From Pseudomonadota bacterium (GTDB taxonomy: Bacteria > Pseudomonadota > Gammaproteobacteria > Burkholderiales > Burkholderiaceae_B), in NCBI GenBank assembly GCA_023437255.1, contig JAEZGR010000367.1, positions 1 through 5,723 of the forward strand: a stretch of 5,723 nucleotides of DNA. The letters run 5' to 3'. Position numbers and translations under genes: made by a program. Below are positions 1 to 5,723 of the stretch, piece by piece; the stretch's first letter is position 1; the number at the start of each line of letters is the position of its first letter. The notes below the pieces were generated by a model. That model was given only the letters and a program-made list of their open reading frames with translations, was not told where the DNA came from and made no database searches.

Positions 1-764
1 ACGACAAAGATTTTTTCCGCACCCAGGTGGATGGCCGGGCTGATGGGCGCCAGATGACGCATCGAGCCATCGCCACACCATTCAGTGTGGCCGTGAACCA
101 ACATTGCCTGCGCTGGAAACACGAACGGAATGGCCGATGACGCCAGCAGATGATGCACACCGATGCTGGCCGGTACCGCCTGACGCAAGGACCGGCGCCA
201 GGGCTTGATGCCGCCCCGTGCCTGGAAGAAAGTGATGTGTTCACCGGTGCTGTAACCCGATGCGGTGATCGCCAGCGCATCGAGCACACCCCGCTCCAGG
301 TTCTGGCGTAATTGCTCGAAATTCAGCGTGGCTTCCAGCAGCTCGCCCAGCGGCGCGTTGTCCAGCAATGATCGCGGCTGGTGACGGCGTATTGAGGGCA
401 TCAGCCAGCCGGCCGCCAGCATGCCGAACCATCGCAAGCCGGTGCGCAGCAGGCGCGGTCCGTCTGCGTGGTAGATGGCCCCGGTATGCAGGGTTGACCA
501 GAGCCGGACCAGGCCGTCGATGGTGCCCTGGGGGTCATGCGCACCGCAGGCATAGGCGGCCGCGTTGATCGCGCCCGCCGATGTGCCGGCGATGATGGAA
601 AAGGGATTGCAGAAGTTGGGCGCCCGGCCCGGATTGAGCAGCTCGATCACCCCGGAGAGCACGCCCGCCTGGTAGGCGGCACGTGCCCCCCCGCCGGTCA
701 GAATCAGACCGACCGGGCGGGGACCGATGCAATGCGGCTCACGACTGCCGTGGGGAGTTGGCAT
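1..764 (-). CDS. Patatin-like phospholipase family protein (3' end cut off by window edge)
   Basis: A patatin-family serine lipase/acylhydrolase that would cleave acyl esters of phospholipids or neutral lipids with a Ser-Asp dyad. The first 254 residues are visible. An oxyanion-hole glycine cluster TGGGARAAYQAG lies at residues 23-34, the nucleophile motif GTSAG at 60-64 (Ser62), and the catalytic Asp232 sits in DGSMR, a variant of the usual DGG/DGA. A stretch containing ASGYSTGEH lies between them. No signal peptide is seen. The ATG at 762-764 is the only standard start before the glycine motif, because an in-frame TGA (774-776) lies just upstream. It overlaps the last 26 bp of maeB and has no clear Shine-Dalgarno, so translational coupling to maeB is likely. 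Related bacterial proteins are often about 300-400 residues, so roughly 50-150 residues are probably missing. The substrate cannot be told from sequence. Confidence 0.93.
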   Translation of the reverse strand, partial: MPTPHGSREPHCIGPRPVGLILTGGGARAAYQAGVLSGVIELLNPGRAPNFCNPFSIIAGTSAGAINAAAYACGAHDPQGTIDGLVRLWSTLHTGAIYHADGPRLLRTGLRWFGMLAAGWLMPSIRRHQPRSLLDNAPLGELLEATLNFEQLRQNLERGVLDALAITASGYSTGEHITFFQARGGIKPWRRSLRQAVPASIGVHHLLASSAIPFVFPAQAMLVHGHTEWCGDGSMRHLAPISPAIHLGAEKIFV

Positions 765-3033
765 CGAAGACGGTCAGCGCCGCCATGTTCACGATGCGGC
801 GCACGGTGGAGCTCGATGTCAGAATGTGCACCGGCGCGTTGGCACCCAACAGGAAGGGACCTACCGCCACATTGCCGCCTGCCGCCGTCTTGAGCAGGTT
901 GTATGCGATGTTGCCCGAATCGACGCTGGGGCACACCAGCAGATTGGCCGCACCCGTGAGCGTGGTGGTGGGCAGAATACGGCGGCGCAGCTCTTCGTCG
1001 AGCGCGCAGTCACCATGCATTTCGCCGTCGATTTCCAGCGTGGGATCGGCGGAACGCACCAGAGACAAGGCATCCTTCATCTTTTCGCCCGAGGAGGAAC
1101 TGCCCGTACCGAAGTTGGAACGCGACAACAGCGCCACCTTGGGCTCGATATTGAGACGCCGCATTTCATTGGCCGCCATGAGCGTGATTTCAGCCACCTG
1201 TTCGGCGTCGGGGTTGTCGTTCACGTGCGTGTCGGCCAGCGCCAGCGTGTGCTCTGCCAGCAGCAGAATGTTCATGGCCGCGTAGGTGCGCACGCCGGGC
1301 GCCTTGCCGATCACTTCATCGATGAAGCGCAGATGGTTGCCATACGAACCCACAGTGCCGCAGATCATGCCGTCGGCATCGCCCAGACGCACCATCATGG
1401 CGCCGATGAGCGTGAGACGGCGGCGCATCTCGACACGCGCCATTTCCTTGCTGACGCCGCGCCGGCACATGAGCTCCCAGTAGGTGGTCCAATACCGGTT
1501 GAAGCGCTCGTCGTAGTCGGGGTTGGTGACTTCGTAGTCCTGGTCAAGGCGCAGGCGCAGACCGAATTTCTGAATGCGATCTGCGATGACCGAGGGGCGG
1601 CCCACCAGAATGGGACGTGCCAGGCCTTCATCGACCACGATCTGCACGGCACGCAGCACGCGCTCGTCTTCGCCCTCGGCAAACACGATGCGGCTCTTCA
1701 GGCCATCGCGCACCATCTTCTTCACCACCGGGAACAGCGGCTTCATGAAAGCGCCGGAACGATAGATGAACTGTTCGAGCTGCGCCTCGTAGCTTTCTAT
1801 ATCGGCGATCGGGCGGCTGGCCACGCCGTCGGTGACGGCGGCCTGCGCCACGGCGGAGCTGATGCGCACGATCAGGCGCGGATCGAATGGCTTGGGAATG
1901 AAGTACTCGGGCCCGAACGACACGCCGTAGGTGCCGTAGGCTGCGGCCACGACGTCGCTCTGCTCTTCTTTGGCGACCTCACAGATCGCATGCACGGCGG
2001 CCTTTTCCATGCCGCGGGTGATGGTGGTTGCGCCGACGTCGAGCGCTCCACGGAAGATGTACGGGAAGCACAGAACGTTGTTGACCTGGTTGGGGTAGTC
2101 GGAACGCCCCGTGGCCATGACCACGTCGTCGCGCACGGCGTGCGCGTCTTCAGGAAGAATTTCCGGGTTGGGGTTGGCCAGCGCCAGAATCAGCGGGCGC
2201 GGTGCCATGCGCTTGACCATCTCGGGCTTGAGCACGCCACCCGCCGACAGGCCCAGGAACACATCGGCATCGTCGATGATATCGCCGAGCGTGCGCGCAT
2301 CGGTTTCCTGGGCAAAGCGTTCCTTGACCGGGTCCATGAGAACGGGGCGGCCCTTGTAGACCACGCCTTCAATATCGGACACCCAGATGTGCTCCAGCGG
2401 CAGGCCCATGTCGACCATGAGGTCGAGGCAGGCCAGCGCCGCGGCGCCCGCGCCGGACACCACGACCTTGACCTGGTTGATATCTTTGCCTACCACCGCC
2501 AGGCCATTGATGAACGCCGCGGTGACACAGATTGCCGTGCCGTGCTGATCGTCGTGGAATACCGGAATGTTCATGCGCTCGCGCAGTTTACGTTCGACGT
2601 AGAAACATTCGGGCGCCTTGATGTCTTCAAGGTTGATACCGCCAAAGGTGGGCTCCAGGCCGGCGATGATGTCGACCAGGCGGTCGGGATCGAGTTCGTT
2701 GATCTCGATATCGAACACGTCGATATCGGCAAACTTCTTGAACAGCACCGCCTTGCCCTCCATGACGGGCTTGGCAGCCAGCGCGCCGATGTTGCCCAGC
2801 CCCAGTACGGCGGTACCGTTGGTGATGACCCCGACCAGATTGCCACGGCCGGTGTATTGGAAGGCGTTCTGCGGATCACTGACGATTTCTTCGCAGGCCG
2901 CCGCCACTCCGGGGGAGTAAGCCAGCGACAGATCGCGCTGGTTTGCCAGCTGCTTGGTGGGCGTGACGGCTATCTTGCCCGGGCGGCCCTGCCGGTGATA
3001 TTCGAGGGCGGCCTTGCGAAGGTTGGATTCCAT
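739..3033 (-). CDS. maeB: NADP-dependent malic enzyme with C-terminal phosphotransacetylase-like domain (MaeB)
   Basis: Oxidatively decarboxylates malate to pyruvate and CO2, reducing NADP, in the cytoplasm. It links the TCA cycle to pyruvate and supplies NADPH. The length of 764 residues matches the large bifunctional-type MaeB (about 760). The malic N-terminal domain has LAYSPGVA with the probable catalytic Tyr39, and MEGKAVLFK with the probable Lys94. Metal-ligand regions are Glu136-Asp137 and the HDDQHGTA block (160-167). The Rossmann domain has GAGAAA at 194-199, GLSAGG at 261-266 and ANPNPE at 286-291. From about residue 428 to the end lies a Pta/Ptb domain with SRSNFGT (637-643), a [10 protein letters not shown] block (706-715) and [12 protein letters not shown] (725-736). 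In characterised MaeB proteins this domain mainly confers acetyl-CoA responsiveness rather than Pta activity. The ATG at 3033 is the only usable start: the frame upstream has no ATG, GTG or TTG before a TAG (3076-3078). NADP preference is inferred from the family. Confidence 0.97.
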   Translation of the reverse strand: MESNLRKAALEYHRQGRPGKIAVTPTKQLANQRDLSLAYSPGVAAACEEIVSDPQNAFQYTGRGNLVGVITNGTAVLGLGNIGALAAKPVMEGKAVLFKKFADIDVFDIEINELDPDRLVDIIAGLEPTFGGINLEDIKAPECFYVERKLRERMNIPVFHDDQHGTAICVTAAFINGLAVVGKDINQVKVVVSGAGAAALACLDLMVDMGLPLEHIWVSDIEGVVYKGRPVLMDPVKERFAQETDARTLGDIIDDADVFLGLSAGGVLKPEMVKRMAPRPLILALANPNPEILPEDAHAVRDDVVMATGRSDYPNQVNNVLCFPYIFRGALDVGATTITRGMEKAAVHAICEVAKEEQSDVVAAAYGTYGVSFGPEYFIPKPFDPRLIVRISSAVAQAAVTDGVASRPIADIESYEAQLEQFIYRSGAFMKPLFPVVKKMVRDGLKSRIVFAEGEDERVLRAVQIVVDEGLARPILVGRPSVIADRIQKFGLRLRLDQDYEVTNPDYDERFNRYWTTYWELMCRRGVSKEMARVEMRRRLTLIGAMMVRLGDADGMICGTVGSYGNHLRFIDEVIGKAPGVRTYAAMNILLLAEHTLALADTHVNDNPDAEQVAEITLMAANEMRRLNIEPKVALLSRSNFGTGSSSSGEKMKDALSLVRSADPTLEIDGEMHGDCALDEELRRRILPTTTLTGAANLLVCPSVDSGNIAYNLLKTAAGGNVAVGPFLLGANAPVHILTSSSTVRRIVNMAALTVFDANSPRQS

Positions 3034-3035
3034 GA

Positions 3036-3051
3036 TTTTGTGCGCACAAAA
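3036..3051. promoter_or_regulatory. Perfect 16-bp palindrome beside the maeB start (candidate operator)
   Basis: TTTTGTGCGCACAAAA is identical to its own reverse complement and ends 2 bp before the maeB ATG. It lies about 21 bp inside the predicted -10 box, so in the probable transcript it fills the place where a Shine-Dalgarno would be. It could be a repressor site of the TTGT-N4-ACAA type used by several dimeric regulators. As RNA it could form a 6-bp stem with a GCGC tetraloop that affects translation. No particular regulator is recognised. Confidence 0.55.
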
Positions 3052-3072
3052 AAGATTGAAACGAGGTCCTTC

Positions 3073-3101
3073 ATTCTAGCCGCGAAAATTTCATTTGTAT
3101 G
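3073..3101 (-). promoter_or_regulatory. Predicted sigma-70 promoter of maeB
   Basis: On the minus strand a CATACA box (plus-strand 3096-3101, 3 of 6 matches to TTGACA) is followed after exactly 17 bp by TAGAAT (3073-3078, 5 of 6 matches to TATAAT). Transcription would begin near 3066, giving a leader of about 33 nt that contains the palindrome. The spacer is locally AT-rich and contains GAAATTTTC. The prediction rests on consensus only. Confidence 0.45.
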
Positions 3102-3116
3102 AGCCGCGCGGGCACG

Positions 3117-4097
3117 CTAAAGCAGTTGACCCGGATTCGGAAAAACACCGTTCGGATCAAACAGGCGCTTGACGGCGGCATCGAGCGCTGTGGCGGCGTG
3201 GGCCAGGTTCACCGCTTCGCACGGCCCTGTGCCGCCTTCGAGCCCAAAAGAACCCGCATTGTCGCCATAGTCGTCGAATTCGGCCCAGGGAAGTTCCGGC
3301 AGAAAGGCGGCCCCCTGCGCAGGGTCGGCCAGCCGTTCATCGATCACCACCCACTCCAGCCAGGCCAGGTCGCCGCCATGACCCAGCAACAGATGCGCGA
3401 GATTCAGGGTGGCGCCCGGTGCCGGCATCAGGGCGTCCAGTCGGTATCGCGCCGGCCAGGCGGTGCGCTCCGCGCACTGAGAGGCCTCGGCACCGGAAGC
3501 CAGCGTGAAAAGCGCGGGAATCAGCGTCTGCAAGCGCAGGTTGTCGAGCGCCTTGCGGTTGTCGGTGGCGAATGCGCCCAGGCTTACCGACACGCCATCG
3601 GCCAGCAGAGCCGAGGCGTGCACGATGCCCGACGCCGCCGTATGACTGGTCGTCCAGTTGCAGAGATTGCGGTCGGCAAGCCAGGCCGCCACCGTGAGAT
3701 GCGCCGGCACTTCGGCAAAGGCGGTGAGCCCTTCGGCCTCGAGTTCACCGATCAGGCAGCCTGGCTGCACGAACCAGCGGCTGCCACCCGGCTCCATGCG
3801 TTTGCAGGCCGCCAGCTCGCGACCGGGGCGAACCCACAGTACAGGACCGGCCTGGGAGGCCGTGCCGGGCACGCCGTCAAGCGCCAAGCACACGCCATGT
3901 TCGGCGCACAGTCGGCGGGCATGATGGATATCGGTGGGCTGCTTGAGCAGCAGGCGGGCCGCCTTGCGATCAGAGCCCGTTTCAAGCAGGGTGACGTCGC
4001 CGGCCACCGTACTTCGCAGACGGCTGAAGAATTGTTCCCACGGGCTGGAGGGGGGCCGCCTCCCCCTCAGAAACGAACGGCGTCCTTCTGACTGCAT
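3117..4097 (-). CDS. Divergent FAD-linked oxidase-like protein (GlcE-like)
   Basis: A 326-residue protein with the outline of the GlcD/GlcE family, whose members oxidise 2-hydroxy acids such as glycolate or lactate using FAD. The clearest signature is the C-terminal AVKRLFDPNGVFPNPGQL (308-325), close to the family's terminal motif. The central part fits a PCMH-type FAD domain only loosely: LALDGVPGTA (71-80) stands where a GGGTS-like loop is expected, VQPGCLIGELEAEG (110-123) where the V-x-PG segment lies, and LLADG (164-168) matches the usual LADG. The N-terminus contains RRSFLRGRRPP with no hydrophobic segment after it. No partner glcD or glcF gene is next to it in the window. The start is supported by a GGAGA Shine-Dalgarno. 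The gene ends 83 bp before maeB. FAD binding and substrate are uncertain; it may be a degenerate or specialised paralogue. Confidence 0.75.
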   Translation of the reverse strand: MQSEGRRSFLRGRRPPSSPWEQFFSRLRSTVAGDVTLLETGSDRKAARLLLKQPTDIHHARRLCAEHGVCLALDGVPGTASQAGPVLWVRPGRELAACKRMEPGGSRWFVQPGCLIGELEAEGLTAFAEVPAHLTVAAWLADRNLCNWTTSHTAASGIVHASALLADGVSVSLGAFATDNRKALDNLRLQTLIPALFTLASGAEASQCAERTAWPARYRLDALMPAPGATLNLAHLLLGHGGDLAWLEWVVIDERLADPAQGAAFLPELPWAEFDDYGDNAGSFGLEGGTGPCEAVNLAHAATALDAAVKRLFDPNGVFPNPGQLL

Positions 4098-4102
4098 GCT
4101 GA

Positions 4103-4107
4103 TCTCC
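4103..4107 (-). promoter_or_regulatory. Ribosome binding site of the FAD-oxidase-like gene
   Basis: The minus strand reads GGAGA, then 5 nt, then the ATG at 4095-4097. This good Shine-Dalgarno fixes the start of the gene, in contrast to maeB, which has none. Confidence 0.7.
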
Positions 4108-4137
4108 GTGATGCGACCCCGACCGAGGGTGGGCCGC

Positions 4138-4143
4138 TACAAT
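4138..4143 (+). promoter_or_regulatory. Predicted -10 box for the aminotransferase gene
   Basis: TACAAT matches the -10 consensus at 5 of 6 positions and would start transcription near 4149-4151, giving a leader of about 40 nt before the ATG at 4189. No good -35 is seen: the hexamer at 17-bp spacing is GACCCC. The promoter may be weak or activator-dependent. Confidence 0.4.
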
Positions 4144-4153
4144 CAGTGATTGT
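4139..4153. promoter_or_regulatory. 15-bp perfect inverted repeat in the divergent intergenic region (candidate operator)
   Basis: ACAATCA-G-TGATTGT has two perfect 7-bp arms around one central base. It overlaps the TACAAT -10 box and the predicted transcription start of the aminotransferase. It also lies 41 bp upstream of the start codon of the divergent FAD-oxidase-like gene. A protein bound here could affect both genes. No regulator gene is in the window and the motif is not one I can assign. Confidence 0.45.
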
Positions 4154-4188
4154 CCCTTATTCACATCCAGTACCAAACCATCAGAACC

Positions 4189-5370
4189 ATGTCCCGTCTA
4201 GCTCAGCGTACCGAAACCGTCCTGCCGTTCTATGCCGTCGAGATGTTCAAGCAGGCGGCAGCGCTCAGCGCCCAAGGGCGCGACATCATCAGCCTGGGCA
4301 TCGGCGAGCCCGATTTTACGGCGCCCACCCAGGTTGTCGAAACGCTGAACCGGGCCGCGCAGGCGGGCTTGAGCGGCTACACGTCGCCGGCCGGCCTGCC
4401 CGTGCTGCGCGAAACCATCGCCCATCATTACGAAACCCAGTACGGAGCGTCGATAGACCCTTCACGCATCCTGATCACTGCAGGCGCCTCGGGCGCCCTG
4501 CTGCTCGCCACCATGGCACTTGTCGATCCGGGCGACGAGGTACTGCTGCCCGACCCGTCGTACCCGGCCAACCAGAACTTCATCGTGGCCGCCGGCGGCG
4601 TGCCCCGTCTGATTCCCGCCCAGGCCGAACAGCGCTTCCACCTTTCGGCAGAAGATATTCGCCAGCATTGGGGGCCGCGCACCCGCGGGGTTCTGATCGC
4701 ATCGCCCAGCAACCCCACCGGCACCAGCTTGAACCGTGAAGCACTGCGCGAACTGGTTGCCGAAGTGCGCGCCCGCGACGGCTTCATCATCATGGACGAG
4801 ATCTATTTGGGGCTCTACTATGAAGATACACCTCAGAGCGCACTGACGCTGGATGACGACATCATCATCATCAACAGCTTCTCAAAGTACTTTCACATGA
4901 CCGGCTGGCGGTTGGGGTGGATCATCGCGCCGCCCGTCATGGTGCCCGCGCTCGACAAGCTGGCCTCCAACCTGTGCATCTGCGCACCCGCCCTGGCACA
5001 ACACGCCGCAATCACCTGCTTCGAACCCGAGGTGCTGGCCATCTACGAGAAACGCCGGCTGTCTTTCAAGCAAAGGCGGGACTACCTGCTGCCCGAACTC
5101 GAACGGCTCGGCCTGCAGGTTCCGGTCAAGCCCGACGGCGCCTTCTACATCTATCTGGATATCAGCCGCTACAGCAACGACAGCGACGACTTTGCGCAGC
5201 GCCTGCTGCACGGCCCGGGCATCGCCACAGTGGCCGGCCGGGATTTCGGCCCCGCCCACGCGAAGACCAGCCTGCGTTTGTCGTATGCCACACGTCTGGA
5301 CCGGCTTGAAGAAGCGGTGGCGCGCCTGACTGCATGGCTGCCCGAACATGTGGCGGCAACCGCCGGCTGA
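4189..5370 (+). CDS. Class I PLP-dependent aminotransferase (aspartate aminotransferase-like)
   Basis: A fold-type I aminotransferase that moves an amino group between an amino acid and a 2-oxo acid using pyridoxal phosphate in the cytoplasm. At 393 residues it has normal family length. Visible motifs are GEPDF (39-43), the substrate-loop region GYTSPAG (63-69), SPSNPTG (172-178) with the cofactor-ring Asn175, and MDEIY (202-206) with Asp203 and Tyr206. SFSKYFHMTGWRLGW (230-244) holds the Schiff-base Lys233 and Arg241, and SLRLSYA (361-367) holds Arg363, which grips the substrate carboxylate. I chose ATG 4189 because MSRLAQRTE begins the conserved part. A TTG at 4150 in the same frame would add 13 residues, but it falls at the predicted transcription start and inside the inverted repeat. 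No strong Shine-Dalgarno precedes 4189. The amino acid specificity (aspartate, alanine, aromatic or other) cannot be fixed. The gene is divergent from the FAD-oxidase-like gene and convergent with the transglycosylase. Confidence 0.93.
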   Translation: MSRLAQRTETVLPFYAVEMFKQAAALSAQGRDIISLGIGEPDFTAPTQVVETLNRAAQAGLSGYTSPAGLPVLRETIAHHYETQYGASIDPSRILITAGASGALLLATMALVDPGDEVLLPDPSYPANQNFIVAAGGVPRLIPAQAEQRFHLSAEDIRQHWGPRTRGVLIASPSNPTGTSLNREALRELVAEVRARDGFIIMDEIYLGLYYEDTPQSALTLDDDIIIINSFSKYFHMTGWRLGWIIAPPVMVPALDKLASNLCICAPALAQHAAITCFEPEVLAIYEKRRLSFKQRRDYLLPELERLGLQVPVKPDGAFYIYLDISRYSNDSDDFAQRLLHGPGIATVAGRDFGPAHAKTSLRLSYATRLDRLEEAVARLTAWLPEHVAATAG

Positions 5371-5471
5371 TTGCCCAATGCTCCGCTGCCTGCCGAACGC
5401 TCGGCTGCCTGAATAACAGGTCCGCCGCAGCCGGCAGACTCGTGCTGCAGGCCTGGCCGATGCGCAAGCCC
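5371..5471. other. Convergent intergenic gap without a clear terminator
   Basis: This 101-bp gap separates the stops of two converging genes. It contains a small hairpin GCCGA-ACGC-TCGGC (5392-5405) and a weaker one CCTG-AATAA-CAGG (5408-5420). Neither is followed by a T run on either strand, so a standard intrinsic terminator is not supported. No coding sequence is evident in it. Confidence 0.4.
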
Positions 5472-5723
5472 TCAGCGACCGACCGGAATTCCCGAAGCCA
5501 GCGCGATGCGGCGCCGTTCGGCCAGCACCTTGGCACCGTAACCGCCGTCGTTCGGGCCGGTCGCCCCCACGTAACAGGCCAGGCCGCGTTCCACCGATCC
5601 ACGCCGGTCGATGCAGTCACGCAAGATGCGTGAGCCGACGCGAATATTGGCGATGGGGTGCAGCGCGGCGATGGTCCCGTCGGTGAACTCGGTGAACTTG
5701 TCTTTATGGACCCGGGTCATGAC
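5472..5723 (-). CDS. Lytic transglycosylase (SLT family), C-terminal fragment
   Basis: The last 83 residues of a protein whose start lies beyond the right edge. The segment has the pattern of the final part of a soluble-lytic-transglycosylase domain: MTRVHKDKF, then NIRVGSRILRDCI, then GLACYVGAT and GGYGAKVLAER near the end. This corresponds to the family's NI-x-G-x-x-IL stretch and the later substrate-cleft helix with its YxGA motif. Such enzymes cleave peptidoglycan between MurNAc and GlcNAc to give 1,6-anhydro products in the periplasm. The catalytic Glu, the signal peptide and any extra domains would lie in the missing part. The Met at 5718-5720 is internal, since the reading frame stays open to the window end. 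The stop is TGA at 5472-5474. Confidence 0.82.
   Translation of the reverse strand, partial: VMTRVHKDKFTEFTDGTIAALHPIANIRVGSRILRDCIDRRGSVERGLACYVGATGPNDGGYGAKVLAERRRIALASGIPVGR

Noticed and set aside
727..3102. A 791-codon open frame on the plus strand, opposite maeB
   Set aside because: It is the mirror of a long, highly GC-biased gene. Its translation is rich in His, Arg, Gln and Gly with no recognisable domain, while the minus strand encodes an unmistakable MaeB.
3034..3116. A riboswitch or small RNA in the maeB leader
   Set aside because: The predicted leader is only about 33 nt, too short for a known riboswitch class, and only the single palindrome is structured.
3099..4091. A 330-codon open frame on the plus strand, opposite the FAD-oxidase-like gene
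   Set aside because: The translation is low-complexity and rich in Arg, Gln and Gly. The minus-strand frame has a good Shine-Dalgarno and a family C-terminal motif.
4882..5349. A 155-codon minus-strand frame inside the aminotransferase
   Set aside because: It is a shadow of the plus-strand gene, which carries all the catalytic motifs of the class I aminotransferases.
5392..5420. Two small hairpins as a bidirectional terminator
   Set aside because: The stems are only 4-5 bp and no T run follows on either strand, so they were recorded only as part of the gap.
1..5723. Defence system, prophage, transposon or CRISPR content
   Set aside because: No repeats, integrase, transposase, nuclease or toxin-antitoxin signatures are visible. 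All genes are of housekeeping type with uniform high-GC character.

Overview
The window reads as ordinary high-GC chromosomal DNA from a betaproteobacterium. The protein sequences look most like Burkholderiales, probably Alcaligenaceae such as Bordetella or Achromobacter. That placement is an inference from remembered family sequences, not from a search. I see no mobile element, CRISPR array, RNA gene or phage feature.

Layout, left to right. A patatin-like phospholipase gene (1-764, minus) runs off the left edge, so its 3' end is missing. It overlaps the end of maeB (739-3033, minus), which encodes a 764-residue malic enzyme fused to a phosphotransacetylase-like domain. An 83-bp, relatively AT-rich leader (3034-3116) follows. 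It holds a plausible sigma-70 promoter and a perfect 16-bp palindrome that ends 2 bp before the maeB ATG. Next is a 326-residue, divergent FAD-linked-oxidase (GlcE-like) gene (3117-4097, minus). A 91-bp divergent intergenic region (4098-4188) carries a 15-bp inverted repeat over a TACAAT -10 box. It is followed by a class I PLP-dependent aminotransferase (4189-5370, plus). After a 101-bp convergent gap comes the C-terminal end of a lytic transglycosylase (5472-5723, minus), which runs off the right edge.

Three genes (FAD-oxidase-like, maeB, patatin) lie in the same direction and could be co-transcribed, although maeB appears to have its own promoter. MaeB converts malate to pyruvate and yields NADPH, and family knowledge links its C-terminal domain to acetyl-CoA sensing. 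The patatin would release fatty acids from lipid. A link through carbon or lipid metabolism is therefore reasonable but unproven. The aminotransferase and the transglycosylase show no evident functional tie to the rest.

The points most worth a second look are the two near-perfect operator-like inverted repeats, the missing Shine-Dalgarno sequence of maeB, and the degenerate FAD-oxidase-like protein. I found no convincing new system.
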